This document shows, in pieces, positions 43,614 through 52,633 of a stretch of 64,000 nt of DNA. How positions within the stretch are numbered: the first letter of the stretch is position 1; each line of letters opens with the position of its first letter. The DNA is from an uncultured Lentisphaeria bacterium (GTDB taxonomy: Bacteria; Verrucomicrobiota; Lentisphaeria; Victivallales; Victivallaceae): positions 1-64,000 of the forward strand of contig CASFVA010000009.1 of NCBI GenBank assembly GCA_949298075.1, read 5' to 3'. Both the position numbers and the translations under genes were made by a program. The notes under the pieces are model-generated. The model made no database searches. It was not told where the DNA came from and worked only from the letters and a program-made list of their open reading frames with translations.

Positions 43614-44363
43614 TCACTCACCTCCGCCGGCGGGAGCAGACTGCTGTATTGCCTCCAGCGGATGCGATGAAAATTCAATGTAATCCAGTTCAGCCCGGGT
43701 GTTCGCCCGGGTATTCTGGGTGTTGGCTCCGATTCCCACCGCAAAATTGCGGCCCGGCGCATCGTCAAAAGCTTCTTTAAAATCCTGCAGGGCATTGCGC
43801 TCCTCGGTCACCCATTCACCCGTAACGGTATCCCGGTTGCGCAGGCAGAAGTGTTTGATGCGGACGGTGCCGGCGCCATAACGGCATCGACCTTCGGATC
43901 CGACTTCGGTCCGGGCCTCCCAGCGGTAGGCCAGACTGCGTTTGCTGAAAAAGTTGCCGTCGCCGAGATAAATCACCAGCGCCTGGTCGTCCGGCTCGGC
44001 CGCACCCTCGGGAATCGTCAACGGACGGGTCACCCGCCAACGCCAGCGCACCCATGGCGTCTTGCGAAGGTCGATTTCCCGCGGCAGCGTAATCAGAATG
44101 CCTGTGGCCCGATTGGCTTCGACCACCAGCACCTGCCCGTTTCCGGAATCGTCCGGCTCCACTCGGAACCGGGTGGCATTGACGCCCGGCAGTTCGCCGT
44201 TCACCCGCCAACGCTGGTCAACTTTTTCCTGACTGGAAAAATCAAAACGAACCGTTACCGGCACCGAGGCTGCCGCACCCAAATCCGCCGCGGCAAACAC
44301 CAGCCAGAAGACAAACAGGCCGGATTGAAAAAGCCTTGCAGTTGATCTAAGGTTTTGATTCAT
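43614..44363 (-). CDS. DUF3047 family exported protein
   Basis: A 249-residue protein with an N-terminal hydrophobic signal (RLFQSGLFVFWLVFAAADLG). The core WVRWRWRV...DDQALVIYLGDG...RWEARTE...RNAL.DF...IGANTQNTRA matches DUF3047, a beta-sandwich family of unknown function. The gene overlaps the lytic transglycosylase gene by 17 bases and ends the aspS operon. A role in the envelope is inferred from the signal and neighbour. Confidence 0.8.
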   Translation of the reverse strand: MNQNLRSTARLFQSGLFVFWLVFAAADLGAAASVPVTVRFDFSSQEKVDQRWRVNGELPGVNATRFRVEPDDSGNGQVLVVEANRATGILITLPREIDLRKTPWVRWRWRVTRPLTIPEGAAEPDDQALVIYLGDGNFFSKRSLAYRWEARTEVGSEGRCRYGAGTVRIKHFCLRNRDTVTGEWVTEERNALQDFKEAFDDAPGRNFAVGIGANTQNTRANTRAELDYIEFSSHPLEAIQQSAPAGGGE

Positions 44364-44964
44364 CCAGATATTTCCGATAACGTTTCATGATTTTGTCAAC
44401 ATATTCCCGGGTGCTGGCAATCGTAATGCGATCAATCACCCCGCCGTCCAGCCGCGCCGGCTTCCACTGCTCAGCGCGCGATCCGCCGGCATTGTATTGA
44501 GCCAGCGCCAGTTCGTAGCGCTGACTGTAATTGCGCCACTTGGCCACCGCCCGGGCCAGGTACCAGCATCCGATCTCAAGATTGAGCTCGGGATCACAGA
44601 GCGCAGCAGCCGAGGGCACCGGATGTTTGTGGATCCGCGACCAATCCGCCACCGCTCCGCGCGGCAGCACCTGCATCAAGCCCACCTCGCCTTTGGAACC
44701 CCGGGCCGCCGGATCAAACCGGCTTTCCTGAAACACAACGGCCCGCACCAGAGCCGGCGGCAAACCGTGCCGGGCGGCAGCGGCGGCAATTTCTCCGGAA
44801 AACCTGGTATCATCAACCAGCAGATCCCGCAACGCCAGCTGCTCCAGCCCGGTCAGACACAATATCGCCAAAACCAGCAGCGCCGCCAACCGGATGCCAA
44901 GACTGCACCAGCGGCCGCATCGTCGCATCACCGCATCGGATTCAGGAACCATGCCTGGCTGCAC
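44347..44964 (-). CDS. Lytic transglycosylase (SLT domain)
   Basis: A 205-residue peptidoglycan-cleaving enzyme, probably membrane-anchored through an N-terminal helix (about residues 22-45). The SLT domain has the catalytic Glu in FQESRFDP, then GEVGLMQVLP and ALAQYNAG. The start is uncertain: a GTG at 44964 abuts the previous stop; ATG codons at 44952 and 44928 are alternatives. It is coupled to the DUF3047 gene downstream. Confidence 0.87.
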   Translation of the reverse strand: MQPGMVPESDAVMRRCGRWCSLGIRLAALLVLAILCLTGLEQLALRDLLVDDTRFSGEIAAAAARHGLPPALVRAVVFQESRFDPAARGSKGEVGLMQVLPRGAVADWSRIHKHPVPSAAALCDPELNLEIGCWYLARAVAKWRNYSQRYELALAQYNAGGSRAEQWKPARLDGGVIDRITIASTREYVDKIMKRYRKYLDESKP

Positions 44965-45897
44965 TTACCTGGTCTGAACCGGAGCTCCGCCCGGAGCCGG
45001 AGTTTGAACCGGCACCGGAGTTTGAGCCGGCACCGCCGCTTCAGCAGGATTCAATTCGCTTTTCTGCTTGACATAGTCGGCGAGCTTGGACGCCAACACC
45101 TTGGAAATCGTCAGGGAAAAGGTAACAGTGCAATCCGACACAGCGCTCTTGATGCCGTTGCAAAGCTCAGCTCCAAGTTCCGGGGCATCATTGAAAAACA
45201 GTCCGGCCAGCATTTGAATCATGCCGGGCACCACCATCGCATTCTGGGAAGCCGCCTCCTTGGTCGGACAGACCAGCGCCACATTGATGATCTGGTCTTC
45301 ATCGGCCTGACCGATGAAACCGAACGTCGCAACCACCCGCTCAACGCTGATTCCGGAATCCTGCGGAATTTTCAGCAGGACCGCCCACATGGCATGATTT
45401 CCGGAGGGCAGCATCGCACTGATCCGGGCGGCGAACCTGGCATCATCCGTTTTCCAGACCGCCTCCAGCCGGGCCGGATCATCACTGAAGAGCACCAGAT
45501 CCGGAGCAACGACCGCAAACGCCACCTTGTCCTCCTGATAGATCTGCATGCCGTTCTGCCCGGTCGGTTTGAGACCGCTGAAATTGGCTTTGATCAGCGC
45601 TTCCAGGCGTTCGGCCGATTTAAATTTCAGAAAAACCGCCGCCTGATTGTCTTCCCTGACCCCGGCCAAAACCCAGGAAATGTCATCCGGAGTGAAATCT
45701 TTGACCTCGGACTGCTCGAAAAATGCCTCAATATTACCGCGCTGTGCCGCCAATACCGGACTTGACCACAGTTTGCCCACATCAAGGTAAGCTATTTCCT
45801 CAGAACCCGCCAGATGCCTGACCAGATCAGTAGCCGACGACGCCCCGACCACCAGGCTCAGACACGCGACAGCGAAAACCAGAAATCGTTTACTCAT
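44965..45897 (-). CDS. Exported protein of unknown function with a Pro/Gln/Thr-rich tail
   Basis: I do not recognise this 310-residue product. Residues 1-22 form a signal peptide. The middle is a soluble domain with two similar halves suggested by [21 protein letters not shown]-like and later alpha/beta segments. The C terminus is a low-complexity stretch of repeated [12 protein letters not shown] type units, perhaps a wall-spanning linker. It overlaps aspS by four bases and precedes the lytic transglycosylase, which hints at an envelope role. Confidence 0.65.
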   Translation of the reverse strand: MSKRFLVFAVACLSLVVGASSATDLVRHLAGSEEIAYLDVGKLWSSPVLAAQRGNIEAFFEQSEVKDFTPDDISWVLAGVREDNQAAVFLKFKSAERLEALIKANFSGLKPTGQNGMQIYQEDKVAFAVVAPDLVLFSDDPARLEAVWKTDDARFAARISAMLPSGNHAMWAVLLKIPQDSGISVERVVATFGFIGQADEDQIINVALVCPTKEAASQNAMVVPGMIQMLAGLFFNDAPELGAELCNGIKSAVSDCTVTFSLTISKVLASKLADYVKQKSELNPAEAAVPAQTPVPVQTPAPGGAPVQTR

Positions 45898-47696
45898 GCT
45901 TGAATCTCCGGAGTTGAATTTTTATCCGTCTGCTTTTTGGGCAGTTTTACTTCAATGTGCAGCTCACGCAGCTGCTTGAGCGTCACTTCCGCCGGGGCAT
46001 TCATCATCAGATCCTCGGCCTGCTGGTTGAAGGGGAACGCGATGACTTCACGGATATTCGGCTCGTCAGCCAGCAACATGACCGTGCGGTCCACCCCGGG
46101 GGCAATGCCGCCGTGTGGCGGTGCGCCAAGCTTGAACGCCGAAATCATACCGCCGAATTTGGCGTCAACCGTGGCCCGATCGTAACCGGCGATCTCAAAC
46201 GCCCGATACATGATGTCGGGCCGGTGATTCCGGATGGCGCCGGAGGACAGCTCAATGCCGTTGCAGACAATATCGTACTGCCAGGCGAGAATATCCAGCG
46301 GATTCTGTTTCTCAAGCGCCTCCATTCCGCCCTGCGGCATGGAGAAAGGATTGTGAGAGAAAATAATGGCGCCGGTTTCCTCGTCGCGTTCGAACATCGG
46401 GAAATCGACAATCCAGCAGAACTTGAATTCATCCGGGTTGATTAACTCCAGCCGCCGCCCCAGTTCCGGAATCACCGCTCCGCCGAGCTTCTCGGCCACC
46501 TGAACCTTGTCGGCCAGGAAAAACAGGGCGTCGCCGGTCTCAATTCCGCCGGCCGCCTTGAGCCCATCCACCGCTTCACGCGACAGGAATTTCACAATCG
46601 GGCTTTTCTCGCCTTCCTCGGTCCAGATGATGTAAGCCATGCCCTTGGCGCCGTTTTCCTGCGCAAAGCGGATCATGTCGTCGAAAAATTTGCGCGGCCG
46701 CCCCGCCACCTGCGGAGCCCGGATCGCCTTGACCGCGCCTCCCGCCGCCACCACGCCGGCAAACGCCTTAAATTCGCTGTCGCGGAAAAACTCCGAAACG
46801 TCGATCATTTCCAGAGGGTTGCGCAGGTCGGGCTTGTCACTGCCAAACCGGCTCATCGCCTCGCGGTACGGAATGCGCGGAAACGGCGGCAGCGTAAATT
46901 TTTTCGTGGAAAACTTCGTGAAAATATCGCTGAAAAGTCCTTCCATCACCTTGAACACATCATCCTGCTCGACGAAACTCATCTCAACGTCAAGCTGATA
47001 AAACTCCCCCGGGCTGCGATCTGCCCGGGCATCCTCATCCCGGAAACAGGGCGCGATCTGAAAATAACGGTCGAACCCCGCCACCATCAGCAGCTGCTTG
47101 AACTGCTGCGGAGCCTGCGGAAGAGCGTAAAATTTGCCGGGGTGAAGCCGGGAGGGCACCAGGTAGTCGCGAGCGCCTTCCGGACTGCTGGCGGTGAGAA
47201 TGGGCGTCTGGTATTCGGAAAAACCGGCCTCGATCATGTAACGCCGCATTTCGGCAATCACCCGGCTGCGGAGCACAATGTTGTGATGGAGTTTTTCTCT
47301 CCGCAAATCCAGAAAACGGTGTTTAAGCCGCATGGCCTCGGGCGCCGAATCATCCTTGGCAACCTGGAACGGAATCACCTCCGCCTCGCCGAGCATTTCC
47401 ATATCCGTGGCCCGGACTTCAATCTCGCCGGTGGCCAGCTTCGGATTCACGGTTTCGGCAGTGCGGGCGACCACTTCGCCGTCAAAACGCACCACACTCT
47501 CGACCCGCCACTTGTCCAGTGCCTGGTAAAATTCCCGTTCCGGATTGATTACAATCTGCGTAAGTCCATAGTGGTCACGCAAATCGATAAAAATCACGCC
47601 GCCGTGATCGCGCACGCTGTGAATCCAGCCGCTCAGGCGGACCTGCCGCCCGACGTCAGCCTTGCGGAGCTCTCCGCAGGTATGGGTACGATACAT
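45894..47696 (-). CDS. aspS: Aspartyl-tRNA synthetase
   Basis: A 600-residue class II synthetase charging tRNA with aspartate. The order is normal for the bacterial type: anticodon-binding OB fold ([18 protein letters not shown]), catalytic core with [10 protein letters not shown], a GAD insertion, and the motif 3 [21 protein letters not shown] nine bases before the ATG at 47696 marks this start; an upstream ATG at 47711 has no ribosome site. Whether it is discriminating or also charges tRNA-Asn was not resolved. Confidence 0.95.
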   Translation of the reverse strand: MYRTHTCGELRKADVGRQVRLSGWIHSVRDHGGVIFIDLRDHYGLTQIVINPEREFYQALDKWRVESVVRFDGEVVARTAETVNPKLATGEIEVRATDMEMLGEAEVIPFQVAKDDSAPEAMRLKHRFLDLRREKLHHNIVLRSRVIAEMRRYMIEAGFSEYQTPILTASSPEGARDYLVPSRLHPGKFYALPQAPQQFKQLLMVAGFDRYFQIAPCFRDEDARADRSPGEFYQLDVEMSFVEQDDVFKVMEGLFSDIFTKFSTKKFTLPPFPRIPYREAMSRFGSDKPDLRNPLEMIDVSEFFRDSEFKAFAGVVAAGGAVKAIRAPQVAGRPRKFFDDMIRFAQENGAKGMAYIIWTEEGEKSPIVKFLSREAVDGLKAAGGIETGDALFFLADKVQVAEKLGGAVIPELGRRLELINPDEFKFCWIVDFPMFERDEETGAIIFSHNPFSMPQGGMEALEKQNPLDILAWQYDIVCNGIELSSGAIRNHRPDIMYRAFEIAGYDRATVDAKFGGMISAFKLGAPPHGGIAPGVDRTVMLLADEPNIREVIAFPFNQQAEDLMMNAPAEVTLKQLRELHIEVKLPKKQTDKNSTPEIQA

Positions 47697-47746
47697 TTTA
47701 AACATCCTCATGATTGGAAAATAAATTCAATACACTTATGACTGCT

Positions 47747-47776
47747 AATATAGCATAACTGCCCCCTTTTTGCCAG
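47747..47776 (-). promoter_or_regulatory. Possible promoter of the aspS operon
   Basis: On the minus strand TATATT (47747-47752) has CTGGCA (47771-47776) 18 bases upstream. The -10 box is good, the -35 box moderate. Confidence 0.4.
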
Positions 47777-47871
47777 TTGAAAATCCCGGAAACGCCGGAT
47801 TTTTGCCCTGAATAATGCGATGAAAAGGTCAGGAGTACTCCAAAAATTTTTGAAGATTTGCCGCTTTTTCA

Positions 47872-47900
47872 TTGAAAAAAAACAATCGGCAGGATATATT
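47872..47900 (+). promoter_or_regulatory. Promoter of the aminotransferase gene
   Basis: TTGAAA (47872-47877), exactly 17 bases, then TATATT (47895-47900), about 60 bases ahead of the ATG. Confidence 0.7.
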
Positions 47901-47961
47901 ATCAAGATATACAGGTCAGGCAACACTCAGGAATCCCCACAGGCGGATAAGGCAGCAGATT

Positions 47962-49236
47962 ATGAGCAAGGCAGTAAGCGAGTTCTCCCGGGCGGAGCTG
48001 ACGGATTTTGAACGGCAGCTGGAAAATGAATACGCCGCGTTTGCGGCCCGCGATCTCAAGCTGGATATGTCACGCGGCAAACCCGCCGCCAGCCAGCTTG
48101 ATCTCAACCTTGCCGCCCTGGACAAACTTGATCCCTATATCGCGGAAAACGGCGTCGATGCCCGCAACTACGGCGTTCCGGAAGGACTGACTGAAATGCG
48201 CCGTTTTTTCGGAGAGGTGCTCAACATTGATCCGGAGCGGATTGTCATAGGCGGCAACTCCAGTCTGAATCTGATGTATGATCAATTCGTGCGCCTGCTG
48301 CTGTTCGGAACGGCAGGGCAGCGCCCCTGGCGGGAACAGACGGTGAAATTTCTCTGTCCGAGCCCGGGTTACGACCGTCATTTCGCAATCTGCGAAGATT
48401 TCGGCATCGAAATGATCACCATTCCGATGACCGCCGATGGCCCCGACATGGACCAGGTGGAACAGATTGCCGCCGCCGACCCCGCTGTCAAAGGAATCTG
48501 GTGCGTTCCGCTTTACAGCAATCCTCAGGGCATCTGTTACAGCGACACCACTGTGCAGCGGCTGGCTGCAATGACGTGCGCGGCGCCGGATTTCCGGATT
48601 TTCTGGGACAATGCCTACGGAGTTCACCATCTGTATGAGGAGCAGAAGCTGGCGGACATTTTCGCCGCCTGCGATGCCGCCGGAAATCCGGACCGGGTCT
48701 ACTATTTCTTCTCCACCAGCAAAATCACTTTCCCGGGTTCTGGAGTGGCGATGATCGCCGCCAGTCCAGCCAACCGCAAGGAAATTCTGGCCCGCATGTC
48801 GGTACAGACCATCGGGCACGATAAGCTCAACCAGCTGCGCACCCTGCATTTCCTCCGGGACGCCGCCGGACTGCGGCGGCAGATGGAGCGGATGGCCGGA
48901 TCTATGCGTCCCAAATTCGACATTGTCGCCGAGATTCTCGAACGCGAACTCTCGGGATCCGGGCTGGCGGAATGGACCAATCCGCGCGGCGGTTATTTTG
49001 TGGCACTCGACACCATGCCCGGCTGCGCTCAGGCCACGGTGGATCTGGCCAGGGAAGCCGGTCTGAAAATGACTCCGGCCGGAGCCTCCTTCCCTTATCA
49101 CCGGGATCCGCAGGATCGCAACATCCGCATTGCTCCGACCTATCTTGACTGCGACGAACTGCGGACCGCCATGGAACTTTTCACTCTCTGCGTCAAATTG
49201 GCCGGAGTCCGTAAACTGCTGGCCGCCAGGTTCTGA
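47962..49236 (+). CDS. Class I PLP-dependent aminotransferase (aspartate aminotransferase, Ic-like)
   Basis: A 424-residue PLP enzyme. The cofactor lysine is K254 in STSKITFPGSG; the substrate Arg is in the C-terminal RIAPTY region; SRGKPAASQLDL near the N terminus marks the subgroup sometimes annotated as type Ic aspartate aminotransferase. The ATG at 47962 has AAGG upstream; the frame is open to 47872 but that part overlaps the promoter. The gene stands alone between its promoter and terminator. Aspartate/2-oxoglutarate is the likely pair, by family. Confidence 0.88.
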   Translation: MSKAVSEFSRAELTDFERQLENEYAAFAARDLKLDMSRGKPAASQLDLNLAALDKLDPYIAENGVDARNYGVPEGLTEMRRFFGEVLNIDPERIVIGGNSSLNLMYDQFVRLLLFGTAGQRPWREQTVKFLCPSPGYDRHFAICEDFGIEMITIPMTADGPDMDQVEQIAAADPAVKGIWCVPLYSNPQGICYSDTTVQRLAAMTCAAPDFRIFWDNAYGVHHLYEEQKLADIFAACDAAGNPDRVYYFFSTSKITFPGSGVAMIAASPANRKEILARMSVQTIGHDKLNQLRTLHFLRDAAGLRRQMERMAGSMRPKFDIVAEILERELSGSGLAEWTNPRGGYFVALDTMPGCAQATVDLAREAGLKMTPAGASFPYHRDPQDRNIRIAPTYLDCDELRTAMELFTLCVKLAGVRKLLAARF

Positions 49237-49272
49237 TGCTGCGGCCGTCCGTAAACCGGACGATACCTTCGG

Positions 49273-49308
49273 ATGCGAAAGACCAAATGCGTCTTTCGCA
49301 TTTTTTTT
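49273..49308 (+). terminator. Rho-independent terminator of the aminotransferase gene
   Basis: An 11-bp stem (ATGCGAAAGAC / GTCTTTCGCAT) is followed by eight T. Confidence 0.9.
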
Positions 49309-49442
49309 AAATCCCCCCTCCTCCGGTGAACGTAAAGATCATCCCGGCAAATGCCCGGCAGAAAACTCCGGGATCCGGGTGACAGATCCGGGATGCCAAC
49401 CGGGCGAAACGATTTGAGCTCCCCTCATGCCCGCTGGTTGAC

Positions 49443-49478
49443 AAAAAAATCCCGGAAAGAGGAAATCCTCTTTCCGGG
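49443..49478 (-). terminator. Terminator of the ribosomal protein operon
   Basis: On the minus strand a perfect 12-bp stem (CCCGGAAAGAGG / CCTCTTTCCGGG, four-base loop) is followed by A and seven T. It lies 24 bases after the rpsS stop codon. Confidence 0.92.
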
Positions 49479-49501
49479 AAACTGATTCGCACCGGATTAC
49501 A

Positions 49502-49768
49502 TTACTTACCGGAGACCACGCCGTGTTCCTTGAACACCCGGGTCGGAGCAAACTCGCCAAGCTTGTGTCCGACCATGTTCTCAGTCACGAACACCTGGGC
49601 GAAGGTTTTGCCGTTGTGAACGTTGAAAGTATGCCCGACGAAATCGGGGATGATCATCGAACGACGCGACCAGGTTTTAATGGCCGTCTTGTTGCCCTTG
49701 TTCATCTTTTCAACCTTGTCAATCAGGCACTGATCGACAAAGGGACCTTTTTTAATCGATCTGGGCAT
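49502..49768 (-). CDS. rpsS: 30S ribosomal protein S19
   Basis: An 88-residue S19, which binds the head of the 30S subunit near the A-site finger. [12 protein letters not shown], the [22 protein letters not shown] core and KLGEFAPTR are diagnostic. The start overlaps the rplB stop by one base (TAATG). It is the last gene before the terminator; the usual next genes rplV and rpsC are missing here. Confidence 0.97.
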   Translation of the reverse strand: MPRSIKKGPFVDQCLIDKVEKMNKGNKTAIKTWSRRSMIIPDFVGHTFNVHNGKTFAQVFVTENMVGHKLGEFAPTRVFKEHGVVSGK

Positions 49769-50595
49769 TACTTCTTCCTCCGTTCAACAATGAAGTTCTT
49801 CGACGTCTTCTTCGGATTGCGAGTCCGTTTGCCCTTGGCCAGCTGGCCCCACGGCGACACCGGATGACCGCCGCCCGAGCTGCGGCCCTCACCACCGCCC
49901 ATCGGGTGGTCGACCGGGTTCATCACCACGCCGCGGACGTGCGGCCGGAAGCCCAGATAACGCTTCTTGCCGGCCTTGCCGAGCTTGGTGTTCATCAGGT
50001 CGAGGTTGCCGATCTGACCGATCGTCGCCCGGCAGTTGACGTGAATCAGCCGGACTTCACCCGACGGCAGTTTTACCTGCGCATAGGTGTCCTCCTTGCC
50101 GCGCAGCGTCGCCACCTGACCGGCGGAACGCACCAGCTTGGCACCGCCGCCGGGCTGCAGTTCGATGCAGCAGATTTCCAGACCAACCGGAATATCTTTG
50201 ATCCGCAGGCAGTTGCCCGGCTTGATGTCAGCCTTGGAACCGTTCATCACCTTGTCGCCGACCTTGAGACCAACCGGCGCAAGAATGTAGGCCTTTTCTC
50301 CATCGGCGTAGACAATCTGCGCAATGTTGGCCGTGCGGTTCGGATCGTATTCCAACGCCACCACCGTGGCCGGCACGTTCTCCTTGGAACGCACGAAATC
50401 AACCATGCGGTAACGCCGCTTGTTTCCCGCGCCGCGGAACCGGGTGGTGATCCGGCCCTGATTGTTACGGCCGCCGGTGGACTTCTTGCCCTTGATCAGA
50501 CTCTTGACCGGAGCGCTGCTGTCCAGAACGGAGTTGTCCACCACCGTCATATGCCGCCGCGAGGGAGTCGTCGGATTGTAACTCTTGATTGCCAT
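49768..50595 (-). CDS. rplB: 50S ribosomal protein L2
   Basis: A 275-residue L2, needed for subunit joining and peptidyl transferase assembly. [22 protein letters not shown], and the C-terminal [21 protein letters not shown] with the functionally important His, are all present. The gene lies in the normal rplW-rplB-rpsS order. Confidence 0.98.
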   Translation of the reverse strand: MAIKSYNPTTPSRRHMTVVDNSVLDSSAPVKSLIKGKKSTGGRNNQGRITTRFRGAGNKRRYRMVDFVRSKENVPATVVALEYDPNRTANIAQIVYADGEKAYILAPVGLKVGDKVMNGSKADIKPGNCLRIKDIPVGLEICCIELQPGGGAKLVRSAGQVATLRGKEDTYAQVKLPSGEVRLIHVNCRATIGQIGNLDLMNTKLGKAGKKRYLGFRPHVRGVVMNPVDHPMGGGEGRSSGGGHPVSPWGQLAKGKRTRNPKKTSKNFIVERRKK

Positions 50596-50609
50596 GATAA
50601 CTATCCCTC

Positions 50610-50891
50610 TCAGATTATCTCAATGCTGCCCTCGGCAAGAGTGACCACCGCGCGCTTCCAATCAGGACGCCGTCCCATTTTCATCGTGCGGCCGGCCCGC
50701 TTGGCCTTGCCGGAGTAGTTCATGACATTGACCGATTTGACCTTGACCTTGAAGAGTTCCTCCACCGCCTTGCCGATTTCAATTTTACCGGCATCGGGAC
50801 GAACTTTGAAGGTATATTTCTTCTCCTGGATCAATCCGTTGCACTTTTCGGTGACCACCGGAGCGATTATGATGTCGAATGCGTTTTTCAT
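50610..50891 (-). CDS. rplW: 50S ribosomal protein L23
   Basis: A 93-residue L23, which sits at the exit tunnel and docks SRP and trigger factor. VVTEKCNGLIQEKKYTFKV, VEELFKVKVKSVNVMN and the GRRPDWKRAVVTL C terminus match the family. Neighbour order is standard. Confidence 0.96.
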   Translation of the reverse strand: MKNAFDIIIAPVVTEKCNGLIQEKKYTFKVRPDAGKIEIGKAVEELFKVKVKSVNVMNYSGKAKRAGRTMKMGRRPDWKRAVVTLAEGSIEII

Positions 50892-50906
50892 TATCCCAAC
50901 TCCTCC

Positions 50907-51536
50907 TTACGTCAGACGACCGATGAAAGCGTCCAGGGCATCCTTGGTGAAGAGCAGCTTCTTGAAGCGCAGCAACTCATAAACATTGATCGTGACCGCC
51001 CGGCGCAGCACCATGTTCGGAATGTTGCCGGTCGCGCAGACCGACGCCTCATCCAGGTCGGCCAGCGAAAGCATCACCGTGTCATCGGCCACTTTGAGGT
51101 TCTTGAGCACCGCAAAAGCACTTTTGGTCTTGTGGTCGGGCAGTTCGAACTTGTCCAGCACCACCAGGTCGCCTTCCTCAATCCGCTCGGACAGGGCCCG
51201 GCGCAGCGCAAGCACCAGCACTTTTTTGTTGACTTTCTTGGCAAACGAACGGGGCTGAGGTCCGAAAATCGTACCGCCGCCGACCCAGACCGGACTCCGG
51301 CTGGAACCGGCCCGCGCTCCGCCGCGGCCCTTCTGACGGAAGGGTTTGGCTCCGCCGCCGCGCACCAGACCGCGCGTCTTGGTGCAGGCCGTGCCGGCCC
51401 GCGCTCCGGCGAGATAAGCAACCACCGCGTCGTGGACCGCCTTCTCACCCTTTTCCATCTCGATCACGCCCTCGGGAATCACATACTCACCGACCCGGGC
51501 GCCGCTGCAATCGAGGATATCCAAAGTTTTAGACAT
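50907..51536 (-). CDS. rplD: 50S ribosomal protein L4
   Basis: A 209-residue L4, whose extended loop reaches the exit tunnel and which represses the S10 operon in E. coli. The loop AKPFRQKGRGGARAGSSRSP and GPQPRSFAKKVNKK are visible. A ribosome site precedes the ATG after 15 bases from rplC. Confidence 0.96.
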   Translation of the reverse strand: MSKTLDILDCSGARVGEYVIPEGVIEMEKGEKAVHDAVVAYLAGARAGTACTKTRGLVRGGGAKPFRQKGRGGARAGSSRSPVWVGGGTIFGPQPRSFAKKVNKKVLVLALRRALSERIEEGDLVVLDKFELPDHKTKSAFAVLKNLKVADDTVMLSLADLDEASVCATGNIPNMVLRRAVTINVYELLRFKKLLFTKDALDAFIGRLT

Positions 51537-51551
51537 TTTGCATCTCCTCCC

Positions 51552-52190
51552 TTACTTCGCCGCTTTCTTGAGCGCGCTCTGGATCAGCAGGATCCCGCCG
51601 TTGGCTCCCGGAATCGCTCCCTTGACCAACAGCACATTATCTTCGGCCATGACCCGGACAATTTCCAGGTTCTGCACCGTACGACGGACGTTGCCCATGT
51701 GTCCGGGCATCCGTTTGCCCTTCTGCACCCGGCCAGGCCACTCACGGCAGCCGATCGATCCCGGACGACGCTCCCAGGCGCCTCCGTGGCTGGCCCGGCC
51801 GCCGCCGAAGTTCCAGCGCTTGACTACGCCCTGGAATCCGCGTCCCTTGGTGGTTCCGACCACGTCAAGGTACTCACCGGCAGCGAAAATGCCGGCATTC
51901 AGCACCGCCCCCGGCTCCAGCACCTCGTCCGTGCGGAACTCCCGCAGAATCGACGGCAGCTTGTCTCCGGTGACGCCCGCCTTGGCCAAATGACCCAGAC
52001 CGGGCTTGCCGATGTTCTTGCTCTTGCGCGCACCGAAGCCCAGCTGCACCGCAGCGTACCCGTCGCGCTCGACGGTCTTGACCGCAGTAACCACGCAGGG
52101 CCCCGCCTCAATCACCGTCACCGGGATCAGGACGCCCTTTTCGTCGTAGACCTGGGTCATACCGACTTTTTTTCCGATTAATCCTTTCAT
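51552..52190 (-). CDS. rplC: 50S ribosomal protein L3
   Basis: A 212-residue L3, an early 23S assembly protein near the peptidyl transferase centre. [17 protein letters not shown] at the N terminus and the loop [13 protein letters not shown] are typical. GAAAGGAGAAAGT gives a strong ribosome site. A strong hairpin lies in the 119-base gap upstream. Confidence 0.96.
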   Translation of the reverse strand: MKGLIGKKVGMTQVYDEKGVLIPVTVIEAGPCVVTAVKTVERDGYAAVQLGFGARKSKNIGKPGLGHLAKAGVTGDKLPSILREFRTDEVLEPGAVLNAGIFAAGEYLDVVGTTKGRGFQGVVKRWNFGGGRASHGGAWERRPGSIGCREWPGRVQKGKRMPGHMGNVRRTVQNLEIVRVMAEDNVLLVKGAIPGANGGILLIQSALKKAAK

Positions 52191-52253
52191 TACTTTCTCC
52201 TTTCCGCGAGAAACCTTCGGGACACGCCCCTAATCGGCGGAACGTAGGTCCCT

Positions 52254-52293
52254 ATCCGGACCGCGCCACGGCTCCCGCCGCGGCGTTCCGGAT
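52254..52293 (-). promoter_or_regulatory. Hairpin in the rpsJ-rplC spacer, possible r-protein control element
   Basis: On the minus strand ATCCGGA pairs with TCCGGAT and an inner GCCGCGGC pairs with GCCGTGGC (loop GGGA). No T-run follows, so it is not a simple terminator. Position before rplC-rplD suits autogenous control, but no known leader was matched. Confidence 0.45.
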
Positions 52294-52309
52294 GCTCAAT
52301 GGACTCTTT

Positions 52310-52633
52310 TCAGAATCCGGTCTTGACTGAAATGTCGACGCCGGCCGGCAGACTGAGCTTCTTGAGTTCATCCACCGTCTTGGCGTTGGGATCGATGATG
52401 TCAAGCATCCGCTTGTGCGTGCGGATCTCGAACTGCTCCATCGATTTCTTGTCAACGTGAGGCGAACGGTTGACCGTCCACCGCTCAATCCGGGTCGGCA
52501 GCGGAACCGGACCGGCCACCATGGAACCGGTGCGCTTCGCCGCGTCCAGGATCTCATTCACCGACTGGTCAAGGATACGATGCTCGTATGCCTGGAGCCG
52601 AATACGGATGCGCTGAGTCTTGGCAGTAGCCAT
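52310..52633 (-). CDS. rpsJ: 30S ribosomal protein S10
   Basis: A 107-residue S10 (also NusE in antitermination). [19 protein letters not shown] and [19 protein letters not shown] are characteristic. Its ATG overlaps the fusA stop by one base (TAATG), linking str and S10 gene sets in one run. Confidence 0.97.
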   Translation of the reverse strand: MATAKTQRIRIRLQAYEHRILDQSVNEILDAAKRTGSMVAGPVPLPTRIERWTVNRSPHVDKKSMEQFEIRTHKRMLDIIDPNAKTVDELKKLSLPAGVDISVKTGF

